Below, piece by piece: positions 10,206 through 25,265 of a stretch of DNA of 64,000 nucleotides. Numbering within the stretch: position 1 is the first letter of the stretch; each line of letters begins with the position of its first letter. This DNA is from Cyprinodon diabolis (lineage: Eukaryota > Chordata > Actinopteri > Cyprinodontiformes > Cyprinodontidae). Where the stretch lies: NCBI GenBank assembly GCA_030533445.1, contig CM060073.1, positions 39,077,428 through 39,141,427 on the forward strand. The letters are read 5' to 3'. Below the pieces are notes generated by a model that saw only the letters and a list, made by a program, of their open reading frames with translations, searched no databases and was not told the origin of the DNA. A program made the translations under genes and the position numbers.

Positions 10206-10319
10206 TCACTTCGATATAGTAATTTGCATGCTGAAGTTTTATGGATTTAGGGAAATAATATGCCTCATAATGATATATAAATATGCTACACTATGTCTCC
10301 AAATGCAGATTAATTGAAC
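10206..10319 (+). other. Short AT-rich gap with a possible 3' splice site
   Basis: Non-coding gap between the env-like ORF and the next ORF. CTCCAAATGCAG ending at 10308 could be an acceptor for the CAG|GTACGT donor at 10131/10132, giving a 177-base intron. That join would lead straight into TAA in the env frame, so it would end env or serve a downstream ORF. Confidence 0.3.
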
Positions 10320-11160
10320 ATGGTGGAGTCTTACGAGATACATGAGGAGACTTATTATGGCCTCTATCCCCCAAATAATCCCCAAACCGTAGAGGCATGG
10401 ATAGAGTGTAACAAGCCCGGGGGATCCAACAAACATGCGTCGATAGGCACACAAGTAGCAGTAGCCGCAGGCTCCAATGTTCCTAACAGGCAGCCAGAAG
10501 ATCCTGCAGGGGGGCCAGGCGTCGCACCTCCGGGGTGGAACAGACCCATGATGACACCCAGAAGGCAGCCGGATGATCAACCACCATCACCTAATGTCCA
10601 ACCCGCCATCACCTGGGACCCTCAGGATCGACTTCGGCGCAAACAGCACCCCTGCTAGTCCAGAGAACCCGGAGGACCGACTACCGCCCATCAGATCGCT
10701 TCAGGAGCTGCCATCCACTTCAGGCGTGCTGGCCGAGCTAAACGAGATGAGGCCTGCCTCTCCGCCAGAACCAGCACACGTTGTCGTTGCGGGCATGGTG
10801 CTCACCCCTGAGGAATCTCGCCACGTTGCAAGGTTCTTGGCTCATCCTCTGGAATCGTACGAAACCGACGATGACCTTAAGCCTGAAATCACTTCTATGA
10901 GCACGGAAATTTATTCAAAGCTGATGAAGGGTCTGACGCACATCTACTCACGTCGTCCCTTGGAAATGATTCGCCGCACCATGTACAAACGCAAGGCAAA
11001 GGCAGGGAATCAGCGTTTGACCCGAGAAAATGCAGAGCTGTCACGTCAACTTCAAGAGGCACGGCAGACCATAATCACCCTGCAAGGGCAGCTGCTGCAG
11101 CTGACCGCTGATCAAAAGCGCATGGCTCCCTACCCCCGTGGAGGCCCGAACTATTATTAA
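10320..11160 (+). CDS. Unrecognised 3' ORF(s) of the ERV: Pro-rich N-part, coiled-coil C-part
   Basis: Two overlapping frames. The first runs from ATG 10320 to TAG 10658 and is rich in Pro, Gly and Gln. The second runs from ATG 10573 to TAA 11160 (195 aa) and starts with a similar Pro-rich segment. It then has an acidic/hydrophobic middle and ends with a heptad-like helix containing LTRENAEL and LQGQLLQL. The compositional continuity across the 86-bp overlap suggests one gene broken by a single indel, or programmed frameshifting. GC content is clearly higher than in the env-like ORF. Position after env and before the candidate 3' LTR is where complex retroviruses carry accessory genes. I recognise no family. 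It could also be a captured host fragment or part of another element. Confidence 0.55.
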
Positions 11161-11437
11161 TCTCAACCATAACACCATACTGGATATAAAGGACAATGCT
11201 GATTATTAATGATTATGAATACCTATGCTAAAAATAACTGACAGAATAATTGTGTATATGCATAACATATGTGACAGTACAAGTACTGTGCACGAGAGTG
11301 CCACATGGTTACTCATATTTTGGTTGTAATGATGGTCCATTGACCATTAGATGATGTGTTTGCCTGGCATAGTCTAGGCATGATGGTGTTGCTCTTGGTT
11401 TATTTATGGGTGTGCAATGACATCTTGCGGGGGGGAA
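11161..11437 (+). other. ERV 3' untranslated stretch with polypurine tract
   Basis: No ORF. It ends with CTTGCGGGGGGGAA (about 11424-11437), a good polypurine tract placed directly before TG. Confidence 0.45.
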
Positions 11438-12653
11438 TGCAGTGACCTAGTAGGAGATGAACCTGCTTGGGCATTGGGATTCCCCTACTGCTTAGAAAAC
11501 AATAACTGAAAATCCTTCTATAAAACAGTAAGCAAGAGGTAAGAACCTCATAAGTGAGCCAAGGGGGGGATCCCTCTTTGTTTTAAGACGTTCTCCATTT
11601 TTTATATTTTATCACTTTATCATGTAATCACCACATTTTATATCACTTACTATAAGCATGTGGTGTGTTGTAGTCTCACTTTTAGTTTGGTGTGCAAAAT
11701 ATATAAACAGCAGTTATTTTTGAAACTTCACATTTATAGTATAGTATTTCACTTTGACAATCACCTGTAGATTCACTTGGTGATCCTTTTCAGGATCACA
11801 GGAGGGAAATGATGAAGTAAATTAATCTGCACCAATGATTAGAATATATTGGATACATGTTTTACATATTGAATAAATGTTTTACACTAAATACATTTAT
11901 GTTATACAGGTCACAGAGTCCAAAAGAGTGTGCGCCACCAAATGTGGAGAGATAGGGAGCAGTGTGTGTGTGTAAGCTCTCTGCAGCTGCAGCTTTGAGC
12001 GCAGCCTTGAAGTCTGGGAGATAAGACCAGGATGGGAAAACACAGAGAATGAGCGGGAAACAGGAACATTGAAAGGAGTCCAAGGCCATTTGAGGCCTTT
12101 GAAGCCCAAGGGTGCATAAATGAGGCCTGTTTGTAAGACAGACACATTGAGAATGGGTTGTTCAGGGTTGCACAGCTCAGCTGAACTAATTGTAATATAT
12201 TGAGTTGTCATCTCCAAAGCATGCGGTGCGGTACTGGTCGAACAAAAAGGGATGTTTTACTGGAACTTTGAGTTTTAAACTTATGCTGACCTTTTTTGAT
12301 GTAAGGTTATGATCGTAAGTCACACTGGATGAAAACATTGCTTTGACATATTGATGATTAAGACTATGATGTGTTTTTGATTTGACTGCAATAATTGTCA
12401 TCATGATCTACAAGAAATGTCACTATGACTTGTGAAGAAAAAGCTTTGATAGATCAAAGAAAGGCTTCAATTAAAAATATGGTTTGAAGGTGGGTCTTCC
12501 ACCAAGATGAAAGAGCCCCAAGCCCCGGGAGTGAATAAAAGAGGGCCCTATTCTGCATGTAAGTCAGTTGCTCACCGGTGAACAGCTCATGTGTGTTCTG
12601 TAAATAAAATTCTCCGGACCTGGACCCAGTTGCCTCTGCCTAATATTTGATCA
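11438..12653 (+). repeat. Candidate 3' LTR of the ERV
   Basis: Starts with TGCAGTGACC after the G-rich polypurine tract. Near the right end a TATA-like GAATAAAAGAG (about 12533) is followed by AATAAA (about 12604), and a CA end falls at 12652-12653, the U3-R-U5 layout expected. At 1.2 kb it is long for an LTR. A second possible start (purine tract AGGAGGGAAA before TGATGAAG, about 11810) exists, so the left edge is uncertain. No 5' partner is visible in the window to confirm it. Confidence 0.45.
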
Positions 12654-12654
12654 T

Positions 12655-14796
12655 AGTTTGAAGACTTTCCTACTGCTTTTTAAAAACTCTGAATTTTTAT
12701 AAGACTTAGCTTCAATTTTAAGTCGTAGGGAGAACAGTATCCACGACACTGGGAAGTTTAGAGGGAGGATCAATAGAAGGAAGTCATCCAGGAGATGAAG
12801 AACGCATGAAGAACGCATGAAGATGGGTGAGATTGAGGAGAATCCAGCATAGAGCTTCTGAGATTTATCAAAAGACATGGACTACTCCTGTACCCGAACG
12901 TCGAACGGACAGCAAAATAGAAGAAGGATCCATTTAGCACCAACAGGTGCCATTGGGAGGATGAATGGGGACGATTTTGAATGCATCGGTGGTATCGGCT
13001 TTAGCCAGTCAGGCTCCTTGCCGGTGCTTTTATGATCAGAAGAATAGCGTGATCCACGAAAGCGTAATAAAGGGAAAAGGGGGCAGGCGGGATGAGGCTA
13101 TTGATCGAGGAGTGGCGGCCCGGGTGGGGGGCGGATAAATCTAGAAAGAGCCTGTTTTTCCCAGAGTATTTTCTGGTGGCTACTCCGAGGGCTAACTCGG
13201 AAGGGAGAGGTTTTGAAGGGACCGATCATGAACCCTTGAAACTTCTTTATGAAGAAGTAGATCCACGGTATCTGGTTCTTTCAGCAGATTGAAGATTAGG
13301 GGATATGTGGGTGAGAGAGGGGGGGTTATAAACTCCTAAATGAAATCCTTGAGAAAGACCAGAAAAAATGAAATAACAAAGTACGGTCAGGATGATGAAG
13401 GAGACAGGACGATAATCAGAAATGATAATAGGGGTGGAAAGAAGACGGGCTGCTAAGTCTGGAGGTACGATTTTATATGAAGCGTGCACGGCAGGGACAG
13501 ACTGATTTCGGATGAGCGTCCTGCAGAAGCTGCAGATGTGAAGAAACGTACACTTAGGAAAAGAGCAGAAACTTTAATTGAGATTGTTACGGATGGGTTT
13601 GGAGTCAAATACCTGAATTTTTTTTTTTTACCGCCTCTGGAGTCATCGTGATAGATGCTGAATGCGTCAAGAAATTGGCCAATAGAAAGATCTCTGGATA
13701 GACGGGGATTGGATGATTTAAAGAAAACTGTGACGTCACCTGCTGATGCGACCTGCTGATCGACTTGAGGGGAGGGAAGAATAAGAGAGACTAAATTAAC
13801 ATATTTCCCTTGAATAATTTTAGATGAGGCTAGTGAAAATATTAGCATGCATGGGAATATAAGGTATGCCTGAATAGGGAGGCAGACAAAGCATAATGAG
13901 TGAACTCAAATAGATAGAAAATTATGAATGAAAACATGGTTGAATACATCTTACCTAGGGCAGGCCTGGGGCGGGCGTTCCCTAATGTGAATGAGGGGAG
14001 GGGAGGGGAGGGGAGGGGGGAGGTCCGTCTGAGCAGACAGCGGCAGGGATGACGTGGCGGTCCGGGGATTTTCGATGTTTGGAGCGTGCGGACAGCGTCG
14101 AAACGGATTGAGTGAGTGAGTCCAGTGGAGCGGAGGGAGGCTGAGAGCTGTTCAACGGCAGAAGGATTAGACGGGGGAGCTGCTATGGATCGGGAAGCTG
14201 AAGAAGGTCCAAGGCTTGCATCGAAACGATGAGAAGGAGCGGGCGTAGCGGGGGCTGCTGCTGGGACAGATCTGGGATGCCCTCTGCGCTTGGTAGGGGG
14301 AGCGGAGGACTTGCATGTTCTTTGCGGCCAGGAATCGGAGCAGACTGAAGAGCGGAAGGCGAGGGAGATGGAGATGAATCGCGAGGAGGTAGGAGGGAGG
14401 CTAGTTGAGACAGCTGAGCAGAGTCTAGGTCGGAGCCTGGCAATATACCCCTGAGAATTGGAGAATGGTTGTTTTCCTCTGGGTTGAGGAACAGGGACCC
14501 GGCAGGGTCGTCTGAATAAAATCTGACATTGCGTTTGCTGGATAGCGGGCTGAGACGGGGATTTGAAGGTGCTTATAAAGTGAAAGCAGGATGCTGATTG
14601 GGCTTCATGGTGGAGTAGTTCGAAGCTGATTGGCTCGCGTCAGAGACGGATCAGCTTCTGATTGGATGGAGGTAAGCCAGAGTTTCTTCAGTTGAACTTT
14701 CGCTAGAGCTTCATATGTTGTTGAGTCTGAGTCAGGGGGAGCATTTAAATATTGAATAGGAGGAACCCTACGATGGACCCTTGTGGAACGACACAT
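12655..14796 (-). pseudogene. DIRS-like retroelement remnant (gag-like ORF, then reverse transcriptase)
   Basis: On the minus strand, translation pieces from about 14796 down to 13453 form a Ser/Pro-rich gag-like region. A block at 13848-13640 (GKYVNLVSL, later DLSIGQFLDAF) resembles ORF1 of fish DIRS/Ngaro-type elements. Further along, pieces at about 13260-13090 read GVATRKYSGK and LDLSAPH, at about 13000-12930 FKIVPIHP and QWHLLGAKW, and at 12800 HLLDDFLLL. These are reverse-transcriptase motifs, the last being the catalytic LDD box. Many frameshifts and stops break the frame. RNase H, methyltransferase and tyrosine recombinase are not seen, so the copy is truncated where it meets the LTR near 12653. 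Assignment rests on recalled motifs. Confidence 0.8.
13989..14022 (+). repeat. GGGGA tandem run, potential G-quadruplex
   Basis: Five or more G-runs in direct succession (repeats of GGGGA ending GGGGGGAGG) inside the DIRS-like remnant. The pattern satisfies the simple G3+ four-run rule for quadruplex formation. Confidence 0.8.
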
Positions 14797-15773
14797 GATT
14801 TTTTTTGTCGGTCTCTGATGTAAAGTTACCTATTGACACAAACAAGTCTCTGTCCTTCAAGTAGAAATTAAAATAGTCAAGTGCTGTAACAGAAAGGCCG
14901 ACTGTGGTGGATTGTTCTACCTCCACCACTGTGTGTTTAGATTTCTATCATTTTTATTATTTCCAGATTTAGTTTAAGTTCTTCCATGTAGAAATATATT
15001 TTCTATTGTGTGCACACTTTAGTTAATGTGTCTGATTTACTCACAATTGTTCTTTTCTTTGAGGTTCTGCAAACGCAGATCGGCTGAAGATGGAAGCCAG
15101 GAACAAACCACTTTCCCAGAGAACTGAGGAGGACATTTTTTTCAAGTTGACCTTTGTCTTTTTGTCACTCTAATATTCACTAATAATTTTTGCTAAGTTA
15201 AAGATTTCTTTGTTTGTTTAAAAAGTTTTAGTTTTGTATTAATTTTTCATTTGTTGTTTCTCTGTTATATTGAGCCTCCCTCGTGTGGCAGGTTTAGGTT
15301 ATTTCACCCCCATCTAAGTAGCCTCTGTTTTTTGTCAGTAGGTCAGTTTTTTGCTTGAGTCAGTTACTGTTCACTTGACCTCAGTTGAGTTGGGCCCGAA
15401 TCCATTTTTTTTATTATTATTTCAGCCATTTTGCACTAACCTTTTTTTTTTTTTTTTACATTGTTGAATCGTTTTTTCAATTTTTGACCACTTTTGTCAA
15501 AAATTGAGATTGGTCACTTACTCCGACCCAGTTTTCCAGGCAGTCTGATAAAATAGAGTAATCAACAGCGTTGAATACTGCACTAAGGTCTAAACATGCA
15601 CCACTGTGGTTATTGCACAGTCTGCTGTTATACAGCTGTCATTGCACATATTAACTATGGCAGTCTCTGTACTGTGGTGAGCATAAAAGCCTCACTGGAA
15701 GTGTTATGATCGTACATTCTGGACCTTTTGTTTCTGTTCAAGTTTTTTTTTTCTTTTTTGGGGGGGGGTTAAT
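14797..15773. repeat. Degenerate interspersed repeat fragments
   Basis: No gene. Contains poly-T runs and, at about 14800-14900 and 15505-15690, sentences such as CAACAGCGTTGAATACTGCA that I recognise as part of a very common teleost dispersed repeat, class unresolved. Related fragments resume after the LTR near 17515-17600, suggesting that one older repeat was split by later insertions. Confidence 0.45.
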
Positions 15774-16560
15774 TCAATTCAGTTTATTTATATAGCGCCA
15801 ATTCACAAAACATGTCATCTCAAGGCACTTTACATTTCACCAGATCATACAGTCAAACTGATTCAGTTTTCTATCTAAGGAAAACCAGTTGATTGCATCG
15901 ACTTATTGCCTTGAATGCAATCCCTCACACTAAGCATGCTTGTAGCGACAGTGGAGAGGAAAAACTCCCTTTTAACAGGAAGAAACCTCCAGCAGAACCA
16001 GGCTCAGTGTGAGCGGCCATCTACTGAGGCCGATTGGGGTTCAAGGAGACAGAAGCAGAGATACAAAAAGCAGCTGTAAAAGGCCATCCCGTCCAGGAAA
16101 CACACAGCCAGGCAGACGAGCTCCGAGCCAACTCCCATGTCAGAGGATGAAGAGAGCATATCCAGCCAGTCACAGTCAGAGAAACAGGACTACACTGGAC
16201 AAACAGGCCGATCTCCAACATCTATAAACACAGGTGTCAGTGTCAGCAGCACAGCTGATATTTCTCTCCAGGGTGGTGTCACAGCCAAACAGGAACACAC
16301 GAAACGAAGCTACTATGAGAAAAAGCATAGAGAGCTTAACGTAAGACAATAATCTAACATATTCTGCAGACTGTGAGTATAGAGATAGAATGAAGCAGAA
16401 TGATGAAATAGGGGTCCCTATGTCCTCCAGAAGACTAAACCTATAGCAGCATAACTATAGAGAAAGCTCAGGATAACCTGAGCCACTCTAACTATAAGCT
16501 TTATCAAAAAGGAAAGTTTTAAGCCTACCCTTAAAGGTAGGTTAAAAGCTTCTCATGCTT
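15774..16560. repeat. Common teleost dispersed repeat (TTTATATAGCGCC type)
   Basis: Begins with AATTCAGTTTATTTATATAG then CGCCAATTCAC and continues with the familiar GGCACTTTACA, GAAGAAACCTCCAGCAGAAC and GGCTCAGTGTGA phrases found many times in fish genomes. It ends in the AAGTTTTAAGCCTACCCTTA region. Short ORFs here are chance. The transposon class is not certain. Confidence 0.75.
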
Positions 16561-16597
16561 TGTTTTGTTCTGTGCTGTTGTCTAGATTTCCTAGTTT

Positions 16598-17298
16598 TGA
16601 CAGAAGCTCGAAACTGTGGATCAAATATTAAAAAACAGACAGATCTGAATGTCTTTATTTCACTGCGTGCGGCTGCTCGTCAGCTGGAGCAGATAAACCA
16701 GATCCTCTATAGCATCAGAAACTCAGGTCAGTGACTAAGAATAAAGGACTGATAACTACTAAATCAATAGTCACTGACCTGGTTCAGAGTTCAGTCCAAT
16801 CCCAGAGGAAAGAGATGAATCCGAGAGGGACATGTCCTCCACTTGCAGCAAATCACCTGATGCCAAGGAGCAACAGTGTCAAGAAGGGAATATTCAAAGC
16901 CGAAGTCATAGCAGAACCAAGTTCACAAACCAGAGCCAATGAGGTACAGAACAGGAATCCAAGCAGAGGTCAGTAGCACAGTCCATGTTCGGTAAGCCGA
17001 TAGAATCCAGGAATCAGTCCAGAACAGAGTAGATTAAAAGAGCAGATAGTGGCACAGCAAAACTCGGGATCCACAGGGCAGAAACAGGTCAGAATCCGAA
17101 AATCAGAACAAAGATCAGAACGCTAGAGTTACTCACACCGAAATGCTTGAATAATCTGGCACTGGTAGCTGGAAAACACCAGCATATATAGGAGCTGGAA
17201 ACAGGTGGATCAGATAAGCAGTAATGAAAAACCGGGGAGAGTTAAACAGGTGAGTGGAATGAGCAATTAAGCCAGCCACTAGTGCCAGGATCATGACA
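16598..17298 (-). repeat. Antisense solo LTR
   Basis: On the minus strand it starts TGTCATGATCCTGG and ends GCTTCTGTCA, with an AATAAA (minus) near the 3' side. Flanks AGTTT and AGCTT form an imperfect 5-bp target duplication. Its first bases resemble those of the LTR at 7704-8105 (both TGTCATG.TCCTGG), pointing to related LTR families. No internal coding sequence is attached. Confidence 0.65.
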
Positions 17299-17709
17299 AG
17301 CTTTGCTCTTCTTGGACATCCCTTTTCTTCCTAAATGGTATTGTTTGTTCTCTGGTCTAGTTTCAGTTACTTATTTATCCTTTTGTCATGTCTTCCAAAG
17401 CCTTGGTTGTTTTCAGTACCTCAGATTAACTTGTCGTTTTTTCCCCTCTGGTCATTCCTTATGTTTTAGTCATTTGTCTGTTCTATCCCTTAGTCTCATG
17501 TAAGAGCTCTGAGGCAATACATCTTCAGTAATCTTACTAATGAAGTAGAGGTATGAGATAGGCATGTAGTTCTGCAGCAGTAGCTTGTCCAACTCAAATA
17601 TGAACCCTAGCTATCTTCTGCAGGGACCTTCTGCAAGTTTGTTTCACTTTACCTTGAAAGAAATGTCAGCAGGAACAGCCAAACATTTAGAAGAGGAAAA
17701 GCCTTATGC
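17299..17709. other. Repeat-derived spacer
   Basis: No gene seen. T/C-rich first half, then a fragment resembling the degenerate repeat at 15505-15690. Confidence 0.35.
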
Positions 17710-18545
17710 CCCTGTCACACCTTGACGATTTATAAATATGCTTGACATGTGGAAAATCTGGCAAAAAGCTCTTGCATACATTGGATAAGTTCTGGGTATG
17801 TTTTTTGCATAAGTTATGAGCACGATGAAACATGTTGACATACGTCGACACACAGCATGTACGTCGAGAAGTATGCCAGCGTATGCTCATATGTGGGGCA
17901 AAAGTTACAAGTAAGTTATTTGATTGTTGACTCACATTAATTGTAAGTTACTCATAAGTCGTGCTGTCTAGCTTATAAAAAACCTGAGTAACTTGTGCGT
18001 AACTTATCAAGAACCTACTAGGAACTTCTCTCCAACGCATGTCAACATATTTGACGTGTTCCAGACGGCAATTGAACGTATTTCCAACGTACTGCTACTG
18101 TATAAAGGCATATTGGCAGTGTTTTGGTATAAAAGAGGGTTTACAGGAGGAAACCGTCAGTACCCCTCAAGACTTTATCCGCATCATAGGGTGGTGAGAA
18201 GGTGAATGTGATGTATCCTCCCTGTGTTCACACCCACGGCCACGACCAACAATCTTCCTAGCAGACATGACGCCGAATCTTCTGCGAAAGACATCTTTTC
18301 ATGCAAGCCAGGCGCCTCTGGACGCATTGCTGCCCCCCTCGGGAGACTGGCTTGTGCATCATCCATGGGCATCACGCTGCTGTGCGTTATGCATAAGTTA
18401 GGCTGTCGTTGGACATATCTTCTGGACTCGTTATGAATATGCTATATATACGTCCAAAATTGAAAAAACACATACAAAGTTCAGCGTTTTAGAAGATTCT
18501 GGGATGTCAGGCAGATGCTGTCTAAATCAACAAGGTGTGACAGGG
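17710..18545. mobile_element. Non-autonomous DNA element with CCCTGTCACACCTTG inverted ends
   Basis: The left end CCCTGTCACACCTTG (17710) is repeated in inverted form at the right end (CAAGGTGTGACAGGG, ending 18545), giving an 836-bp unit. The interior has no transposase and several near-palindromic GTCGAC/ACGTCGA stretches. No clear target duplication, so the superfamily is open. Confidence 0.7.
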
Positions 18546-19369
18546 CCCTAAAGAAAAAACCAAGACTTTAGTTTTTGACCATAGGTTTTTTTGTACACTT
18601 AGGTTATGAAACAGAACGTTGATCCAAATCCAACCAGCAAGTTCATCCTTGTACATCCTTTCGAGTTACTACTGGGATATAACTTTCATAGAGATGTCAA
18701 TTTAAAATGCTGTGTCATATAGTAAATAGATAATCAGGGAAATTGGTGATAAAAGGGCTTTTATTTCTATTTTTTTAATTGAAAAGATCAGCAATATTGG
18801 TTATACAGGAAAGCCTAAATGCAACAAAAGCTCTTCATTGTTTTCAGCTATTTCTAAACACTGTATTTTCAAGGGTTATCCACTAAACATATGTTCACTG
18901 AGGTTAAGTCCGTGAGCTGGCTGGAAACTCCATAACTTTTTATCAAATACATTTCAGCTGAATTCCACAGACCATTTTAACCAAAATAAATTACTACTGT
19001 TGTCTAATGACTTAATGTTCAGCAGACAAATGGGTCTGATGCATTCCTCCGCCACTCCAAGACAAAATAAAGAAGTTAGTGGTTAAATCAAATTGCAAGC
19101 AATAGAAATGGTTTGAATTAGGGTTTGGACTGAATGATTGGTATCCCACTTGTCTTGTGGCCTAGGAATTGTTTACAAAGTAAAAAATATTCAATGTAGG
19201 AAAAGTAATTGAGATGTCTCTCTTTTTGCCAAAGTATAAGTTTTAACATTTAAAATAGTCATTCCACAAAAGAAAATTAAAAACAATCCACTGGACTTTG
19301 TTTCCAAGCATTCATCACCAGCATTTAAAATAGTCTTTTACAGTAATGAAAGTTGTATTTGTTTCTTCT
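18546..19369. other. 3' flank of ido1
   Basis: No gene. On the minus strand this is the ido1 3' UTR and downstream DNA. An AATAAA (plus TTTATT at 18760-18765) lies about 0.6 kb after the ido1 stop and could be its polyadenylation signal. Confidence 0.4.
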
Positions 19370-22477
<3,108 letters not shown>

Positions 22478-23433
22478 AGAGAAATTAAGACAGGAAAAAG
22501 ACTGAAACTGTCTCAATTGTGCAGGAGAATCCAACTTGACTGGACTGGACTCTGGCACAAGCTGTTGTCATCTACTGTTACTGCTTACACAACAGTAATC
22601 CCTGACATTACTGTTGCACAATTCCAAGTAAAGTGTTGTGAATCAATACCTGGCTTCATTTTGTGAATCATTTAGTAACTCTTCCATAAAAATTCAATAC
22701 TGAGAAACTAACCTCAATATATGACATATGATAATAATAATAACAAGAAGATTAGAACTTAAATCCACTGTTCTTTAAAAGGGATGGGTTAATTAGATAA
22801 TTATTTAAAGAAAGAATACAGTTTGTGCTTACTTGAAGCTTAATAAAACTTAGTCAGGGCCTTTTATCTGCTTTACTCAAACAACACGACATATATACGA
22901 TAGATGATTGATTATGAAAAAGAATGGAATTCCAGGAATGAGTGTTAGTGAGAAAACATGATCAGTAGTTCCACCTAAACCTAATTTCCATGAACTGACA
23001 TCAGATCTCACTCTCCTGGTATTTCAAATATATATTTTTCAATTGACTGGTGTGAGTTCCGATTTATTTTTAGACAAATCAGGTAAATCTGTTCACATAT
23101 ATCGGTTGCAGCGAAGGACAAAACCATTCCACACACAAACACATGAATACCCAAAGGTCTGTTAATGTAGTGGACAGAGGAGAAGCATTGGATCCAGCCA
23201 TAAGGTGCAGCTGCTCCCTGTCAGCAGCAAAGGGACAAGTGCTTGGACATAAAAAATTGTGCAGGGTAAATTAAACTTTAGGAGCAACATGAACAACATA
23301 AAAGCACTAAACATTTGGCAGAAGAAATAAAAAATTTGCATATCAATCTGTTTTCCCACTGGTAAATAGGTAGCGGCCCATTTTGTTCTTAACCGACTAT
23401 CCATAAAAACAACACATAAAACGTTAAAGTTAA
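22478..23433. promoter_or_regulatory. ido1 upstream region with candidate GAS site
   Basis: No other gene. TTCCAGGAA at 22930-22938 fits the STAT1 GAS consensus TTCNNNGAA, about 450 bp before the ido1 ATG. IDO genes are known to be interferon-gamma inducible. A GAAACT half-site lies near 22500. Both are short patterns that also occur by chance. Confidence 0.3.
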
Positions 23434-23748
23434 AGGTATTGTGGAGAATGTTCTTTTTCTGGGTGGATCATCAAAATAAGTGGTCAATAATTGTCAATCA
23501 TTCTGGTGATATGTACATAAGGCTGTCATCCCCATTTTCACTTACCGGTGGTGAGTCTGACATAGTGGAAAAATTGCAAATCTTCTTTTGGAAAGTAAGC
23601 TTGTATGAGCGATGCAAACAGCAGCTTTTAAACAGTGTGCATGAGGAGAAATGGGCTTGTGCATGCTCACGTTTAATAGGCATTCCCTCTCGGGAGCGGC
23701 TACAGGGTTGTGCATGTGCAATGTGGAGAGGACAGGTCCACTATACGT
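23434..23748. mobile_element. TTAA-flanked MITE (family A, full copy)
   Basis: TTAA at 23430-23433 and 23749-23752. Inner ends AGGTATTGTGGAG and, inverted, ACGTATAGTGGACC form imperfect inverted repeats. A second, truncated copy is at 60583. TTAA targeting suggests a piggyBac or Kolobok relation. Confidence 0.7.
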
Positions 23749-25233
23749 TTAAAAGATTCTCAATAAATAAAAGACAGATACAAAGGGTTTGCATACATTA
23801 AAAGAATTTTGTTTCTGCAGCAGGTAAATATTATATTGGCCTATTTTTGTAATATCCTATGTATTTTTTCACATTTAAGTTCAGAGTCAAATATTATGCC
23901 CAAGCACTTATACGTCTCTCCAGTTTCAATCTTTGCACTGTGGATGATACTAATATCATGTTGTTTTGTAGCATTTTCCCCAAAATCAATCATCTTTTTC
24001 TTTCTTTCTTTTTTTTTTTTTTTTGTTACCGGTACATTAAAGTACAGGTGATTCTCTCCACACCATATGGAGAAATCAAAGGCAGGCCCTGATTCAGGTA
24101 AAAAGGTCAGCAGGGCGCTGTCATGAACTTAATTAGATAACCATCCCCGCCCCCCAGCTCTGCAGGGGTCTGTGTACATGATGTACAAGGGAAGTGAAAG
24201 GATACAGCCATTAAAATATTACTGCTCCCTTTAACCTGCTGGGCTGAGTAATAAAAAAGTAAAAGCAGCAATAAAATCTGCATGGAAAGGATTAATTACG
24301 ATGCTAAACGTTCAAATAAAATATGAGGTTGCATCTAATTAAAAACAGAAGAAAAATCTGCCAATAAATTCTGGCATGGGTCCCTGGTGTTTCACAATTC
24401 TGATGTATTTTGTCCAATATAAAATCTTTGCATCATCGACTCCCTTTACTTTGTGAAATATTTAAACTGTAGTGGATCTTGGATAGCTGTCAATAAGGCC
24501 AAGGTTGATTTCTATGAGGATTTTTTCTAAGTTTTTCATAACAAGAGATGTGGAGGAGAGAGGTCTAAACTCATTTAATTATTTTGATATGGGTTGAAGA
24601 TAGAGAGAAGCATAAAAAGATTATGCAGAAGTCAGCATTCCCTCATTAGTGACATAAAATCCTGTCAATCTTGGGCTGTTTCATTTGAACAATTCCTTTT
24701 CCAGGGTGGAATAATTATTTTACACAAAACTGCAGCAACTAGATGTTTACACAGTTTCCTTATCTCAAATCCAGTCTACTGAAATATATTGGTTTCCTGC
24801 CAGAGATCAAAGAACAGTTGACCATTTTTCAGTGGGACATATTGTCAAGGCCATTGCAGAATTTTTATTTTAGCCTGCTTTATCCATTCATAAACAAGTT
24901 TTTAAGTATGTATGGGATTATTGCCCTGTTGTAATAGCCAACTGTGCCCAGATTTTAAACAATCTGACAAACTATCAGCCTCAAATGAAAATAAATTGTT
25001 CATTAACTCCTTAGGAACCACCAAGGCTTAAGCCAAAGTTGTCAATTTGCTAAGCATCTTATGGTCAGACTAGCAAAGACTGAGTTAATTGACTTAAAGA
25101 AAGTATTATATGACTTTCAAGTGTAATATTACTGCATCTGTAAAGCACCATGGTGTAAATATCATTCTGAGGGTCTAATAATTGTTAGGGCTACTGCATG
25201 ACAAAAGAAGGAGGAAATCAACAAGCATCTTTT

Positions 25234-25265
<32 letters not shown>

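Noticed and set aside
16009..16352. Short overlapping ORFs
   Set aside because: They sit within a common teleost dispersed repeat and have no protein similarity that I recognise.
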